DNA of 6,728 bases from Thermoplasmata archaeon (GCA_021835185.1 JAKBQO010000082.1:1-6728), one strand, 5' to 3'. Shown: positions 1-5,978, counted from the stretch's first letter. Notes: generated by a model from the sequence alone, not told the origin. Made by a program: numbers and translations.

Positions 1-379
1 TTAACTGATTTACATATAATTTAAGGTTGGAAATTTTTTCGGCCATGATGATTTTTTCTACTGTGTTAAATAGTTGAGTGCCGTATCCATGCCCTATATA
101 TGTGGGTTCCAGATAAAATCTTAGCAATATTTTATTGATTTTATTTATTTCTATAAATCCTACAAGCACATTGTGATCAAACAGCCCATAAAATAAAGGA
201 TTGGCATTCTCAATTGAGTTTTTTATCTCAGTTTTTATTTTGTTTACTGCATAGTATTTATTTATCCAGTACTGTATATACTGATCTGTGTATATATCAT
301 TATAAGCATATTTCCATGATCTCTCTGCGACTTTTATTATATCCAGTTCGTCTCCATTTCTAACTGGCAATATTTCCAT
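1..379 (-). CDS. GNAT-family N-acetyltransferase, 3' end outside window
   Basis: I read 126 codons from an ATG at 379 to the left edge with no stop, so the C-terminus is missing. The protein begins MEILPVRNGDELDIIKVAE and has an aromatic stretch SWKYAYNDIYTDQYI (about 21-35), as in small GNAT enzymes. A central beta strand follows (YGLFDHNVLVGFIEI, 64-78). The acetyl-CoA pyrophosphate-binding loop YIGHGYGTQLF (94-104) fits the family pattern Q/R-x-x-G-x-G/A. The last visible strand, KLYVNQL, precedes where the family usually has its N-x-x-A-x-x-F-Y motif, just beyond the edge. By family it should transfer an acetyl group from acetyl-CoA to an amine; the substrate cannot be read from the sequence. 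No Shine-Dalgarno sequence precedes the ATG, but a TATA-like element lies about 26 bases upstream, so a leaderless start is likely. It follows dnaJ on the same strand but probably has its own promoter. Confidence 0.85.
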   Translation of the reverse strand, partial: MEILPVRNGDELDIIKVAERSWKYAYNDIYTDQYIQYWINKYYAVNKIKTEIKNSIENANPLFYGLFDHNVLVGFIEINKINKILLRFYLEPTYIGHGYGTQLFNTVEKIIMAEKISNLKLYVNQL

Positions 380-400
380 TGATTGTGATGGTTGAAGGAT

Positions 401-410
401 ATTATAATTT
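401..410 (-). promoter_or_regulatory. TATA-like box of the acetyltransferase gene
   Basis: On the minus strand AAATTATAAT lies with its centre about 26 bases before the ATG at 379. That is the archaeal spacing between TATA box and transcription start, which would place the start at or next to the A of the ATG. The match to TTTATATA is imperfect, so this is a positional inference. Confidence 0.45.
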
Positions 411-493
411 TATCCTGTAGTATTTGCCTCTAGAAAAATTAAACTTTAAAATTAATAGTATAAATGACAATTATTGTTTAATATTATAAATGG

Positions 494-506
494 TAAAAAA
501 TTTTAT
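494..506 (-). terminator. Possible oligo-T terminator after dnaJ
   Basis: Just after the dnaJ TAG (509-511) the minus strand reads AAAATTTTTTACC, with a run of six T. Archaeal termination often needs only a T-rich stretch, so this is a candidate end for the Hsp70 transcript. No hairpin precedes it and the surrounding DNA is AT-rich, so support is weak. Confidence 0.3.
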
Positions 507-508
507 TT

Positions 509-1612
509 CTATATGTGGAACCATGACTTTTTAACTGGTTCACTCTTGAGGTCTTCTATCAGTTCTTTTTCCCTTGATGTAAGATGCTTTGGAACCTGCA
601 ATTTGAGGACAACAAGCAGATCACCACTTCCCCGGGAAGTTAATTTGGGCATTCCGGCGCCTTTAATTCTTAAAACATCATCAGGTTGGCTTCCAGGCGG
701 TATATTTAAAGTGAATTTTTCCCTGAACAGGGGAATCTCTATGGTCCCGCCAAGAGCTGCGGTGGGGAAATCTATGGCCTCTTTTAAGTATAAACTGTCT
801 CCCGTACGTTTTATATTTGGATTTGGCTGTACATATACCACTGCATAAAGGTCTCCAGTAACTCCTCCAAATGAATTGCCAAGCTTCTGTGTTCTCAGTC
901 TGGTATTTGTGTCAACACCCTTTGGCACATTTATAGAAATGTTTTCCATTTTGGGTACATATCCTTTACCAGCACAGACCTTACACGGTGTTTTAGGTAT
1001 TTTCCCTCTGCCGTTACATGTGCGGCACACAACTACCTGAACAAAGTTAAAAAATCCCTGACCGCGGCTTATCCTCTCCTGGCCGTTACCACGGCATGTG
1101 GGGCAGGTTATCAAAACTCCGCCCTCAGCACCGCTTCCATTACAGGCATCGCACATAGCGTTTCTTCTGAATTTGATAGGCTTTGATGCCCCGTAGTATG
1201 CATCTTCCATGGTTACATTAACCTTTATATAGATATCAAGGTCTGGTTGGGTGTTATATCCGCCATAGAATCCTCCAGAATTGCTCCTGCTAAATCCGCC
1301 ACCAAATATTGTATTAAATATATCGTTAATGTCATCAAAATGGGAGAAATTTTCCCAGTTGAAGCTTGACCCTCCTGCTCCACCTGCATCTCCGAAGGTA
1401 GTGGAACCGGTAGCGTCATATTGCTGTCGTTTCTTTGGATCAGAGAGTACCTCATATGCCTCTGCAATTTCCTTGAATTTCTGTTCAGCTTCCTTGCTGC
1501 CGGCATTGACATCAGGATGATATTTCTTCGCCAGTTCCCTGAACTTAGCCCGAATTTCATCCTGTGATGCGGTTTTGTCTACTCCCAGCACCTTATAATA
1601 ATCTTCTGACAT
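509..1612 (-). CDS. dnaJ: DnaJ, Hsp40 co-chaperone (type I J-protein)
   Basis: DnaJ delivers unfolded proteins to DnaK and stimulates its ATPase in the cytoplasm. All type I domains are present in 367 residues, close to the usual 370-380. They are a J domain (about 4-66) with HPD at 32-34; a Gly/Phe-rich linker (about 72-120); a zinc-binding region with four C-x-x-C-x-G-x-G modules at C154/C157 (CDACNGSG), C170/C173 (CPTCRGNG), C196/C199 (CRTCNGRG) and C210/C213 (CKVCAGKG); and the C-terminal substrate-binding and dimerisation region (about 221-345). It starts at an ATG 6 bases after the dnaK stop, so it is the third gene of grpE-dnaK-dnaJ. There is no strong Shine-Dalgarno sequence, only GAG in GAGCTAAAATG, so translational coupling to dnaK is likely. 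Nothing in it looks damaged. Confidence 0.98.
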   Translation of the reverse strand: MSEDYYKVLGVDKTASQDEIRAKFRELAKKYHPDVNAGSKEAEQKFKEIAEAYEVLSDPKKRQQYDATGSTTFGDAGGAGGSSFNWENFSHFDDINDIFNTIFGGGFSRSNSGGFYGGYNTQPDLDIYIKVNVTMEDAYYGASKPIKFRRNAMCDACNGSGAEGGVLITCPTCRGNGQERISRGQGFFNFVQVVVCRTCNGRGKIPKTPCKVCAGKGYVPKMENISINVPKGVDTNTRLRTQKLGNSFGGVTGDLYAVVYVQPNPNIKRTGDSLYLKEAIDFPTAALGGTIEIPLFREKFTLNIPPGSQPDDVLRIKGAGMPKLTSRGSGDLLVVLKLQVPKHLTSREKELIEDLKSEPVKKSWFHI

Positions 1613-1618
1613 TTTAGC

Positions 1619-3499
1619 TCATTGGTTTTCTTTATAGTCTGTATTTACTGTATTGTCGTCAGAGTCCTGATTTCCACTATCCTTTTCCTGGGAAGATTCC
1701 TGGTTCTGTTCTTCCTGCTCTTCTGATTGCTGATTTGCATCCTGGTTAGGTTGCTGTGCCTGAGCCATCTTTGTATATACCTCAGTCATCTCTTTTGTCA
1801 GTGTTTCGGTTAGTTCCTTTACCTTTTCTGTGTCTTTCTTTTCAACAGCATCCTTAAGATCTTTAACAAAGCCCTTCATTTTATCCTTTGTTGCATCATC
1901 GAGCTTGTCTCCAGCTTCGTTTATTGTTTTTTCTACTGTATATGCCAGTGATTCTCCGTTATTCAGGGTTTCTATTCTTTCTTTCTCCTTCTTATCATCC
2001 TCTGCAAACTGTTCAGCTTCCTTTTTCATTTTCTCTATTTCATCCTTTGAAAGTTTGTTTGAGGCACTGATTGAAATACTCTGGGATTTTCCTGTACCCT
2101 TATCCTTTGCAGAAACATTCAGTATGCCATTTGCATCAATATCAAATGTTACTTCTATCTGTGGAACTCCCCTTGGTGCTGGTGCTATGCCTGTAAGTAC
2201 AAAATTGCCCAAAGACACATCATCTTTTACCAGCGGCCTTTCTCCCTGTACTATATGAATTTCAACGGAAGTTTGCATATCAGCTGCAGTTGAAAATATC
2301 TGTGTTTTCTTTGTGGGTATTGTAGAATTGGCACTGATCAATGGAGTCATGACACCACCAACGGTTTCAATACCAAGGGTAAGTGGAGTTACATCCAGAA
2401 GCACTATGTCTTTTATGTCTCCCATCAGGACTCCACCCTGAATTGCTGCACCTGTTGCTACTGCCTGCATGGGGTCTACTCCTCCTTCCACCTTCTTGCC
2501 AAAATAATCTTCAACGTATTTCCTAACATATGGCATTCTGGTAGGACCTCCAATAAGTATGATTTTGTTTATATCACCCTTAGAAAGTTTTGCTCCCTCC
2601 AGTGCTTTGTCAAGAGATTGTGAAGACTTTCCGACTATAGGTGCGATAAGTTCTTCCAGCTTTGCACGGGTTAGTTTGTATTCCAGATGCTTTGGCCCGT
2701 CCTGAGTTGCAGTTACATAGGGTAGGTTTATATCGGATTCAAGAACTGTAGACAGCTCTATTTTTGCCTTTTCTGCTGCATCTCTTAGCCTTATGTATGC
2801 AGATTTATCTTTTCTGAGGTCAATTCCTTCCGTTGATTTGAAATCATCTGCCAGGAAGTTTACTATGGTTTCATCCATATCGCTACCTCCAAGCTTTGTA
2901 TCTCCGGAGGTGGACATTACCTCAAAAACGCCCTGCCCGAAATCCATTACTGTCACATCCAGCGTACCACCACCAAAATCATAAATAAGAATTTTAAGCG
3001 TTTCATTAAGTTTGTCTATTCCGTAAGCCATGCATGCAGCTGTAGGCTCATTTATAATCCTCTTCACATTTAATCCAGCGATGGCGCCTGCATCCTTTGT
3101 TGCCTGTCTCTGATTGTCATTGAAATATGCTGGGACAGTTATTACTGCATCGGTTACTGGTTCGCCTAGAAATGATTCAGCATCCTTCTTAATTTTCTGG
3201 AGTATAAATGCTGAGACCTGCTGTGGAGTATATTCTTTTCCAAATATTTTGTATTTGAAATCTGTTCCCATTTTCCTTTTAGCACCATATATTGTGCCTT
3301 CTGGGTTAAGGAGTGCCTGTCTTCTGGCTGGTTCTCCCACCAGAAGTTGTCCATCCTTCGTGAATGCCACATAACTGGGAAAAGATTTCCCACCCAATGA
3401 AACTCCTTCCGCAGCCGGAATCGTTTCAGGCTTGCCGGAAATAACAACAGCTGCTGCCGAATTACTTGTACCAAGATCTATACCTATTATTTTACTCAT
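1619..3499 (-). CDS. dnaK: DnaK, Hsp70 molecular chaperone
   Basis: DnaK is the ATP-driven cytoplasmic chaperone that binds and releases exposed hydrophobic peptides. The 626 residues show the phosphate-1 motif [10 protein letters not shown] (6-15), K74 in GAKRKMG (equivalent to the catalytic Lys70 of E. coli DnaK), [13 protein letters not shown] (122-134), INEPTAA (149-155), phosphate-2 [13 protein letters not shown] (172-184), [10 protein letters not shown] (198-207), and the adenosine motif LIGGPTRMP (315-323). The interdomain linker VLLDV is at 366-370, and the substrate-binding domain has [12 protein letters not shown] (455-466). The N-terminal lobe runs directly from [20 protein letters not shown] to [10 protein letters not shown], without the roughly 24-residue insert of Gram-negative DnaKs. 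The tail (about 580-626) is low-complexity Gln/Glu/Asn/Ser/Asp and ends DYKENQ. The ATG lies 6 bases after the grpE stop and has AGGTGA upstream. Confidence 0.99.
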   Translation of the reverse strand: MSKIIGIDLGTSNSAAAVVISGKPETIPAAEGVSLGGKSFPSYVAFTKDGQLLVGEPARRQALLNPEGTIYGAKRKMGTDFKYKIFGKEYTPQQVSAFILQKIKKDAESFLGEPVTDAVITVPAYFNDNQRQATKDAGAIAGLNVKRIINEPTAACMAYGIDKLNETLKILIYDFGGGTLDVTVMDFGQGVFEVMSTSGDTKLGGSDMDETIVNFLADDFKSTEGIDLRKDKSAYIRLRDAAEKAKIELSTVLESDINLPYVTATQDGPKHLEYKLTRAKLEELIAPIVGKSSQSLDKALEGAKLSKGDINKIILIGGPTRMPYVRKYVEDYFGKKVEGGVDPMQAVATGAAIQGGVLMGDIKDIVLLDVTPLTLGIETVGGVMTPLISANSTIPTKKTQIFSTAADMQTSVEIHIVQGERPLVKDDVSLGNFVLTGIAPAPRGVPQIEVTFDIDANGILNVSAKDKGTGKSQSISISASNKLSKDEIEKMKKEAEQFAEDDKKEKERIETLNNGESLAYTVEKTINEAGDKLDDATKDKMKGFVKDLKDAVEKKDTEKVKELTETLTKEMTEVYTKMAQAQQPNQDANQQSEEQEEQNQESSQEKDSGNQDSDDNTVNTDYKENQ

Positions 3500-3505
3500 T
3501 TTACT

Positions 3506-3511
3506 TCACCT
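3506..3511 (-). promoter_or_regulatory. Shine-Dalgarno sequence of dnaK overlapping the grpE stop
   Basis: AGGTGA consists of the last codon (AGG) and stop codon (TGA) of grpE and lies 6 bases before the dnaK ATG. It supports the chosen dnaK start and implies that ribosomes ending grpE are already at the dnaK start site. Confidence 0.75.
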
Positions 3512-4018
3512 TTTTGAAACTATTACTTTTGATGTCCTTAGAACATCACCATTAAGTGTATAACCTTTCTGAACCTCTTCCAGAACGGTCCCGTCCTCTC
3601 CCTGATCAAGCACACCTACTGCCTCCTCAAGGTTCGGGTCGTATTTCTTCCCCCTTCCATCTATTACCTGCAACCCGTGTGACTGTAAGACTTTTAGCAA
3701 TTGTGACCTTACAGGTTCAAGTTTTGGGTCGTGGGTAACGCCTGCATCCAGTGTGTCCAGAACAGGCAAGAGTTCCTTGATAAGATCGCTGCTGGCATTT
3801 TTGCGAATGTTGTTTATTTCTCTTTCCTTGTATTTTGAATAGTTTTCCATCTCTGAACGCTGGCGTATATATAGATTTTTGTAATCGTGGAGGTCAGCGA
3901 CTGTATCGGTATATAACTGCTTATATTTTTCCATTTCTTCCCTGTCTTTCATCTTATTTCTCTTCTTTACCTGTTCTATATCGAATTCTAGGGGCCTATT
4001 ATATTCTTTGTGGTTCAT
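3506..4018 (-). CDS. grpE: GrpE, nucleotide exchange factor for DnaK
   Basis: GrpE releases ADP from DnaK and so resets the chaperone cycle. The 170 residues show the family layout. A charged N-terminal part is followed by a long coiled-coil helix (about 22-80; many Lys/Glu/Arg/Tyr). Then comes the four-helix-bundle dimer region (LIKELLPVLDTLDAGV and the helix ending LLKVLQSHGLQVI), and a beta-wing with the C-terminal signature EVQKGYTLNGDVLRTSKVIV, matching the family's GY-x-L-x-x-x-x-LR-x-x-x-V pattern. The ATG at 4018 is chosen because GGAGGGAG lies 4-11 bases before it. Its first base overlaps the TGA of a 37-codon upstream frame in an ATGA. It is the first gene of the Hsp70 cluster, and its promoter appears to lie about 280 bases upstream, which implies an unusually long leader. 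Confidence 0.97.
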   Translation of the reverse strand: MNHKEYNRPLEFDIEQVKKRNKMKDREEMEKYKQLYTDTVADLHDYKNLYIRQRSEMENYSKYKEREINNIRKNASSDLIKELLPVLDTLDAGVTHDPKLEPVRSQLLKVLQSHGLQVIDGRGKKYDPNLEEAVGVLDQGEDGTVLEEVQKGYTLNGDVLRTSKVIVSKR

Positions 4019-4128
4019 TTCACTCCCTCCAAGGAGACCCCAGGCAAAAGCGTGGGTAGGAATTGGGCAGTGAACCTCAATCCATTGCTATATTTTACTA
4101 TTTTGACATTCATAGTGCTTATGTCCAT
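4015..4128 (-). CDS. Candidate 37-residue upstream ORF coupled to grpE
   Basis: An ATG at 4128 opens a 37-codon frame that closes with a TGA overlapping the grpE ATG (ATGA). A strong GGAGGAG lies 8-10 bases before the ATG, much better than chance placement would suggest. Translating it would carry ribosomes over the grpE Shine-Dalgarno sequence and release them at the grpE start. The product begins MDISTMNVKIVKYSNGLRF, then TAQFLPTLLPGVSLEGVK. The pattern NGLRF...LP...VSL resembles the first beta strands of M16 (insulinase/processing-peptidase) proteins, so it may be the surviving 5' end of such a gene, but no zinc-binding H-x-x-E-H follows. An in-frame TTG at 4218 could extend it to 67 residues, but lacks a Shine-Dalgarno sequence. 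It may be a real small protein, a leader peptide, or chance. Confidence 0.4.
   Translation of the reverse strand: MDISTMNVKIVKYSNGLRFTAQFLPTLLPGVSLEGVK
4023..4030 (-). promoter_or_regulatory. Shine-Dalgarno sequence of grpE
   Basis: GGAGGGAG on the minus strand has its GGAGG core 7 bases before the grpE ATG. It is a near-perfect complement to the 3' end of archaeal 16S rRNA and is among the strongest in the window. It also encodes part of the last residues (LEGV) of the upstream 37-codon frame. Confidence 0.8.
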
Positions 4129-4288
4129 ATTCTTTTCTCCTCCTTTTATACGGATTGATTTCCCAGATGCGTATGTATCTCTCCGATCTAACTTCTGACT
4201 TTCCCACATGTTTTTCAAGCCCCTTAATCAATTCCTGTGCTATTTCTCACAGAACAAATCCTTCAGGCATAGGTAGTTGACCATACAT
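4088..4288 (-). pseudogene. Possible short gene interrupted by one in-frame TGA
   Basis: From an ATG at 4288 the minus strand reads 13 codons (MYGQLPMPEGFVL), then TGA (4247-4249), then 52 more codons without a stop to TAG at 4088-4090. The part after the TGA looks protein-like: EIAQELIKGLEKHVGKSEV is an amphipathic helix, followed by a basic stretch around WEINPYKRRRKEYG. Its codons (GAA, ATA, AGA/AGG, AAG) match the neighbouring genes. I do not recognise a family. It could be a decayed gene, a sequence error, or chance in a noncoding leader. Its 3' part overlaps the 37-codon frame in another phase, so both are unlikely to be functional as read. Confidence 0.25.
4137..4143 (-). promoter_or_regulatory. 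Shine-Dalgarno sequence of the 37-codon upstream ORF
   Basis: GGAGGAG on the minus strand, within AAAAGGAGGAGAAAAG, ends 8 bases before the ATG at 4128. It picks this ATG over the upstream in-frame TTG at 4218. It is the main reason to think the short frame is translated. Confidence 0.55.
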
Positions 4289-4299
4289 ACATTTGTTCT
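4251..4299 (-). repeat. 9-bp inverted repeat downstream of the Hsp70-cluster TATA boxes
   Basis: On the minus strand AGAACAAAT (4291-4299) is repeated perfectly and inverted as ATTTGTTCT (4251-4259), with 31 bases between the arms. The first arm lies over the expected transcription start and the second just downstream, where archaeal repressors usually act. In RNA the arms could form a 9-bp stem near the 5' end of the leader. An operator and an RNA structure cannot be told apart from sequence. Confidence 0.55.
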
Positions 4300-4329
4300 T
4301 CTATATAAATATTTTCTATATAAATATTT
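4299..4329 (-). repeat. 15-bp tandem repeat carrying two TATA boxes
   Basis: The unit AAATATTTATATAGA (minus strand) occurs twice without mismatch, at 4315-4329 and 4300-4314, and period 15 holds over 31 bases. Each copy contains TTTATATA, the archaeal TATA consensus (4317-4324 and 4302-4309). The duplication therefore doubles the core promoter element. It is the best promoter candidate for the Hsp70 cluster. Confidence 0.9.
4302..4324 (-). promoter_or_regulatory. Duplicated TATA-box promoter of grpE-dnaK-dnaJ
   Basis: Two TTTATATA boxes are centred 15 bases apart. Archaeal spacing predicts starts near 4294 and 4279 respectively. The upstream start would give an RNA beginning within about two bases of an ATG (4292) that opens only a 9-codon frame, so neither start gives a normal leaderless gene. 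The direction follows from the gene downstream. Confidence 0.55.
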
Positions 4330-4341
4330 ACATTTTTGATA

Positions 4342-5307
4342 TTATTTATTAAGGGGAATTTTGTTGAAATGTTCATATCCGACATTCCTTATTGGAACCC
4401 ATGATTTGTCATAAATTACGTTATCCCCATTATATGTTTCGCCTATGCAATGAACCTCGATTTTTTCCCTGTCCATTGCATGTTTGAACTCTTCAATTGA
4501 AGATTTCTCCACTGTAAACATAAGTTCGTAATCTCCACCGAAGGATAATGCTATATCACCAATGGAAAAGCCTGAAACAGCTGCTGCGGCTTTAACGTCT
4601 TGACTGATCGGTATTTTATCCCCATAAATCTTAAAACCGACTCCGAAATCTCTTGAAACCTGGTGTATTGATGCAAAAACTCCATCTGACAGATCCATCA
4701 TGAATTTTGCACCCTCTGCACTAATTTTTAATGCTTCATTTACCCTTGGTTCCACATCAAGCATCTTCTTGATCCCAAGTTCCCTGTCAATCCCGTATGT
4801 ATAATATATGTATCCGGCACCAGCAGAACCGAGAGAGTTTGTTACCAGAAGATACTGTCCCTCTGCTATGTCAGACCTTCTCCTTACAAGATCAGGGGAC
4901 TGCTTTCCCACTATGGTGCCTGAGGCTGTGAAGTCATAGCCTTCCTTTGTGTCCCCGCCAATGATTGAAGCATGGAATTTTCCAAGTTCATGTCTTATTC
5001 CTCTGTAAAACTCCTGAAGGTATTCAATTTCATAGTCAGGAGAAACGGAAAGTGAAACCAGAAATCCCAGAGGAATTCCGGCCATTGCTGCTACGTCGCT
5101 TAGATTTATTGCCGCAAAGAATTTCCCTGCCAGGAATGGGTTTGTACCATCTGGTATATGTGTTTTCTTTGTGATTAAATCTGTTGAAAGAAGGATATAC
5201 GAGTTCCCAGACTCTATCAGGGCACAATCATCCTTCTCTTCCAGGCCGGTTTCTCCATATTCTAATATTTCTATAATTTTCCTTTCCCCGAGGTCCTTTA
5301 ATTTCAA
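4342..5307 (-). CDS. thiL: ThiL, thiamine-monophosphate kinase
   Basis: ThiL phosphorylates thiamine monophosphate with ATP to give thiamine diphosphate, the active cofactor, in the cytoplasm. The 321 residues match the family length and its PurM-like fold. Conserved elements are the N-terminal DLGERKIIEIL (5-15), DDCALI (26-31) for the usual DDAAV, STDLI (41-45), NLSDVAAMAGIP (68-79), the magnesium/phosphate motif IIGGDTKEG (115-123), MDLSDGVFASI (204-214), and the ThiL signature FGGDYELMF (256-264). GGDYEL distinguishes it from PurM, PurL and HypE relatives. The start is a TTG. No ATG occurs in frame between it and the upstream TAG (5353-5355), and a TTTAAATT element lies about 26 bases before the TTG. 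It points the same way as the Hsp70 cluster, but the long gap and TATA boxes suggest separate transcription. It is divergent from the chorismate mutase gene. Confidence 0.95.
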   Translation of the reverse strand: MKLKDLGERKIIEILEYGETGLEEKDDCALIESGNSYILLSTDLITKKTHIPDGTNPFLAGKFFAAINLSDVAAMAGIPLGFLVSLSVSPDYEIEYLQEFYRGIRHELGKFHASIIGGDTKEGYDFTASGTIVGKQSPDLVRRRSDIAEGQYLLVTNSLGSAGAGYIYYTYGIDRELGIKKMLDVEPRVNEALKISAEGAKFMMDLSDGVFASIHQVSRDFGVGFKIYGDKIPISQDVKAAAAVSGFSIGDIALSFGGDYELMFTVEKSSIEEFKHAMDREKIEVHCIGETYNGDNVIYDKSWVPIRNVGYEHFNKIPLNK

Positions 5308-5329
5308 TAAGGTTGTTATAAATTCGTTT

Positions 5330-5349
5330 AATTTAAAGTTTATTATATA
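5330..5349 (-). promoter_or_regulatory. Candidate thiL promoter
   Basis: Two TATA-like elements lie upstream of the TTG on the minus strand. TATATAAT (5342-5349) would give a leader of about 12 bases, and TTTAAATT (5330-5337), centred 26.5 bases from the TTG, would give a leaderless RNA. No Shine-Dalgarno sequence lies between them and the start. Which one works cannot be decided here. Confidence 0.4.
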
Positions 5350-5371
5350 TCTCTATTAGGGCTGAAAAATT

Positions 5372-5379
5372 TTTATATA
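5372..5379 (+). promoter_or_regulatory. TATA box of the chorismate mutase-tyrA pair
   Basis: TTTATATA is a full archaeal consensus preceded by an A-rich stretch (GAAAAATT) that could serve as the TFB recognition element. Its centre is 26.5 bases before the GTG at 5402, which places the transcription start at the start codon and supports a leaderless mRNA. Confidence 0.7.
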
Positions 5380-5401
5380 TGATAGACATATTCTAGCATA
5401 G

Positions 5402-5977
5402 GTGATAAAATTTATCAATGACCTGGATACATTACGGGATGAACTTTATGATAACTCGAAAGAAATTCTTCGTTTACTGGAAAAAAGAAAACAAATAGCC
5501 ATGAGAATAGGTGAATATAAAAATTCAAAAGATTTGAAAATTAGAAACCGTGAAAGGGAAATAGAAATATTAAAGTCACTTTCTGATGACCGGTTTAAAG
5601 AAGCAGTGCTGAACATACTTTTTGAATTTTCAATAAATTATGAGGTTGAAGGGAAACATCCTATAAGTCCGGTAAAATATTCTAAAATGATCAATGGTAT
5701 TAAATACGTAGAATATTTGGGTGAAATAGATAATTTAATATTTATACTCTCAAGAATTTTTAATCCTGGAACATTAATATTATGCAGGTATAACAGTATA
5801 TGTGAAATCTTCGGCATGGGGGGTCACCATATAACAGAAAGTATTGAAATTCCTGACCTCATCATATACCTTGACGGACGGGAAAATCAGGATATAATAA
5901 TAAGGGAAGATTACATGCTCATATCAGAAAAATTCCTTACAAATAAAGGAAATATATATAAAGTGGAAATAAGGTAA
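5402..5977 (+). CDS. Chorismate mutase (AroQ class) with unassigned C-terminal domain
   Basis: Chorismate mutase rearranges chorismate to prephenate, the branch step to phenylalanine and tyrosine. Residues about 7-80 fit the AroQ helical fold: LRDEL, then EILRLLEKRKQIAMRIGEYK, then NREREIEIL. Aligned by eye to the E. coli P-protein domain, R12, R29, K40, R50 and E51 match its Arg11, Arg28, Lys39, Arg51 and Glu52, with a connecting loop two residues shorter. The equivalent of Gln88 is not evident. Residues about 85-191 form a second, mixed alpha/beta-looking domain (FNPGTLILCRY, EIFGMGGHHI, IPDLIIYLDG) that I do not recognise; it shows no ACT or prephenate dehydratase motif. The GTG start is chosen from the TATA box 26 bases upstream; no in-frame ATG lies near the N-terminus. 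One base separates its stop from tyrA, so the two are surely cotranscribed. Confidence 0.85.
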   Translation: MIKFINDLDTLRDELYDNSKEILRLLEKRKQIAMRIGEYKNSKDLKIRNREREIEILKSLSDDRFKEAVLNILFEFSINYEVEGKHPISPVKYSKMINGIKYVEYLGEIDNLIFILSRIFNPGTLILCRYNSICEIFGMGGHHITESIEIPDLIIYLDGRENQDIIIREDYMLISEKFLTNKGNIYKVEIR

Positions 5978-5978
5978 C

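Larger units (their letters stand above)
4019..4341 (-). other. Long leader/control region of the grpE-dnaK-dnaJ cluster
   Basis: These 323 bases between the thiL stop and the grpE start hold no recognised gene. In the direction of transcription they contain a 15-bp tandem repeat with two TATA boxes (4299-4329), an inverted repeat (4251-4299), a broken coding-looking frame (4088-4288), and a 37-codon frame with its own Shine-Dalgarno sequence (4015-4128). If transcription starts 26-27 bases from either TATA box (about 4294 or 4279), the grpE mRNA carries a leader of about 260-275 bases. That contrasts with the near-leaderless starts elsewhere in the window and suggests post-transcriptional control or a degraded gene. 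No oligo-T run marks a clear end of thiL, so read-through from thiL is possible. Confidence 0.6.

Noticed and set aside
380..508. Small gene or RNA in the gap between the acetyltransferase and dnaJ
   Set aside because: The stretch is very AT-rich with stops in all frames and no tRNA-like or box C/D structure that I could find.
474..848. Plus-strand open frame of 124 codons opposite the 3' part of dnaJ
   Set aside because: It lies antisense to clearly conserved DnaJ sequence, has no family motif, and reflects the codon pattern of the real gene.
1225..1560. Minus-strand frame of 111 codons inside dnaJ in another phase
   Set aside because: It overlaps the J domain and Gly/Phe region, which are certain in the dnaJ frame; its protein has no recognisable pattern.
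1830..2258. Plus-strand open frame of 142 codons opposite dnaK, rich in Ser, Phe and Leu
   Set aside because: The Ser/Phe/Leu-rich composition is what the complement of Lys/Glu-rich DnaK helices gives; no ribosome binding site or motif supports it.
4023..4037. Local hairpin hiding the grpE Shine-Dalgarno sequence (CTCC next to GGAG)
   Set aside because: The two halves are only two bases apart, too close for a stable loop; the alternative pairing is only about four pairs including a G-U.
4144..4150. TATAAAA on the minus strand as a nearer promoter for grpE
   Set aside because: It merges into the Shine-Dalgarno purine tract and would start transcription inside the 37-codon frame; the duplicated TTTATATA boxes fit the consensus better.
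4015..4218. 67-codon version of the upstream frame starting at TTG 4218
   Set aside because: No Shine-Dalgarno sequence or fitting TATA box precedes the TTG, whereas the internal ATG at 4128 has GGAGGAG at ideal spacing.
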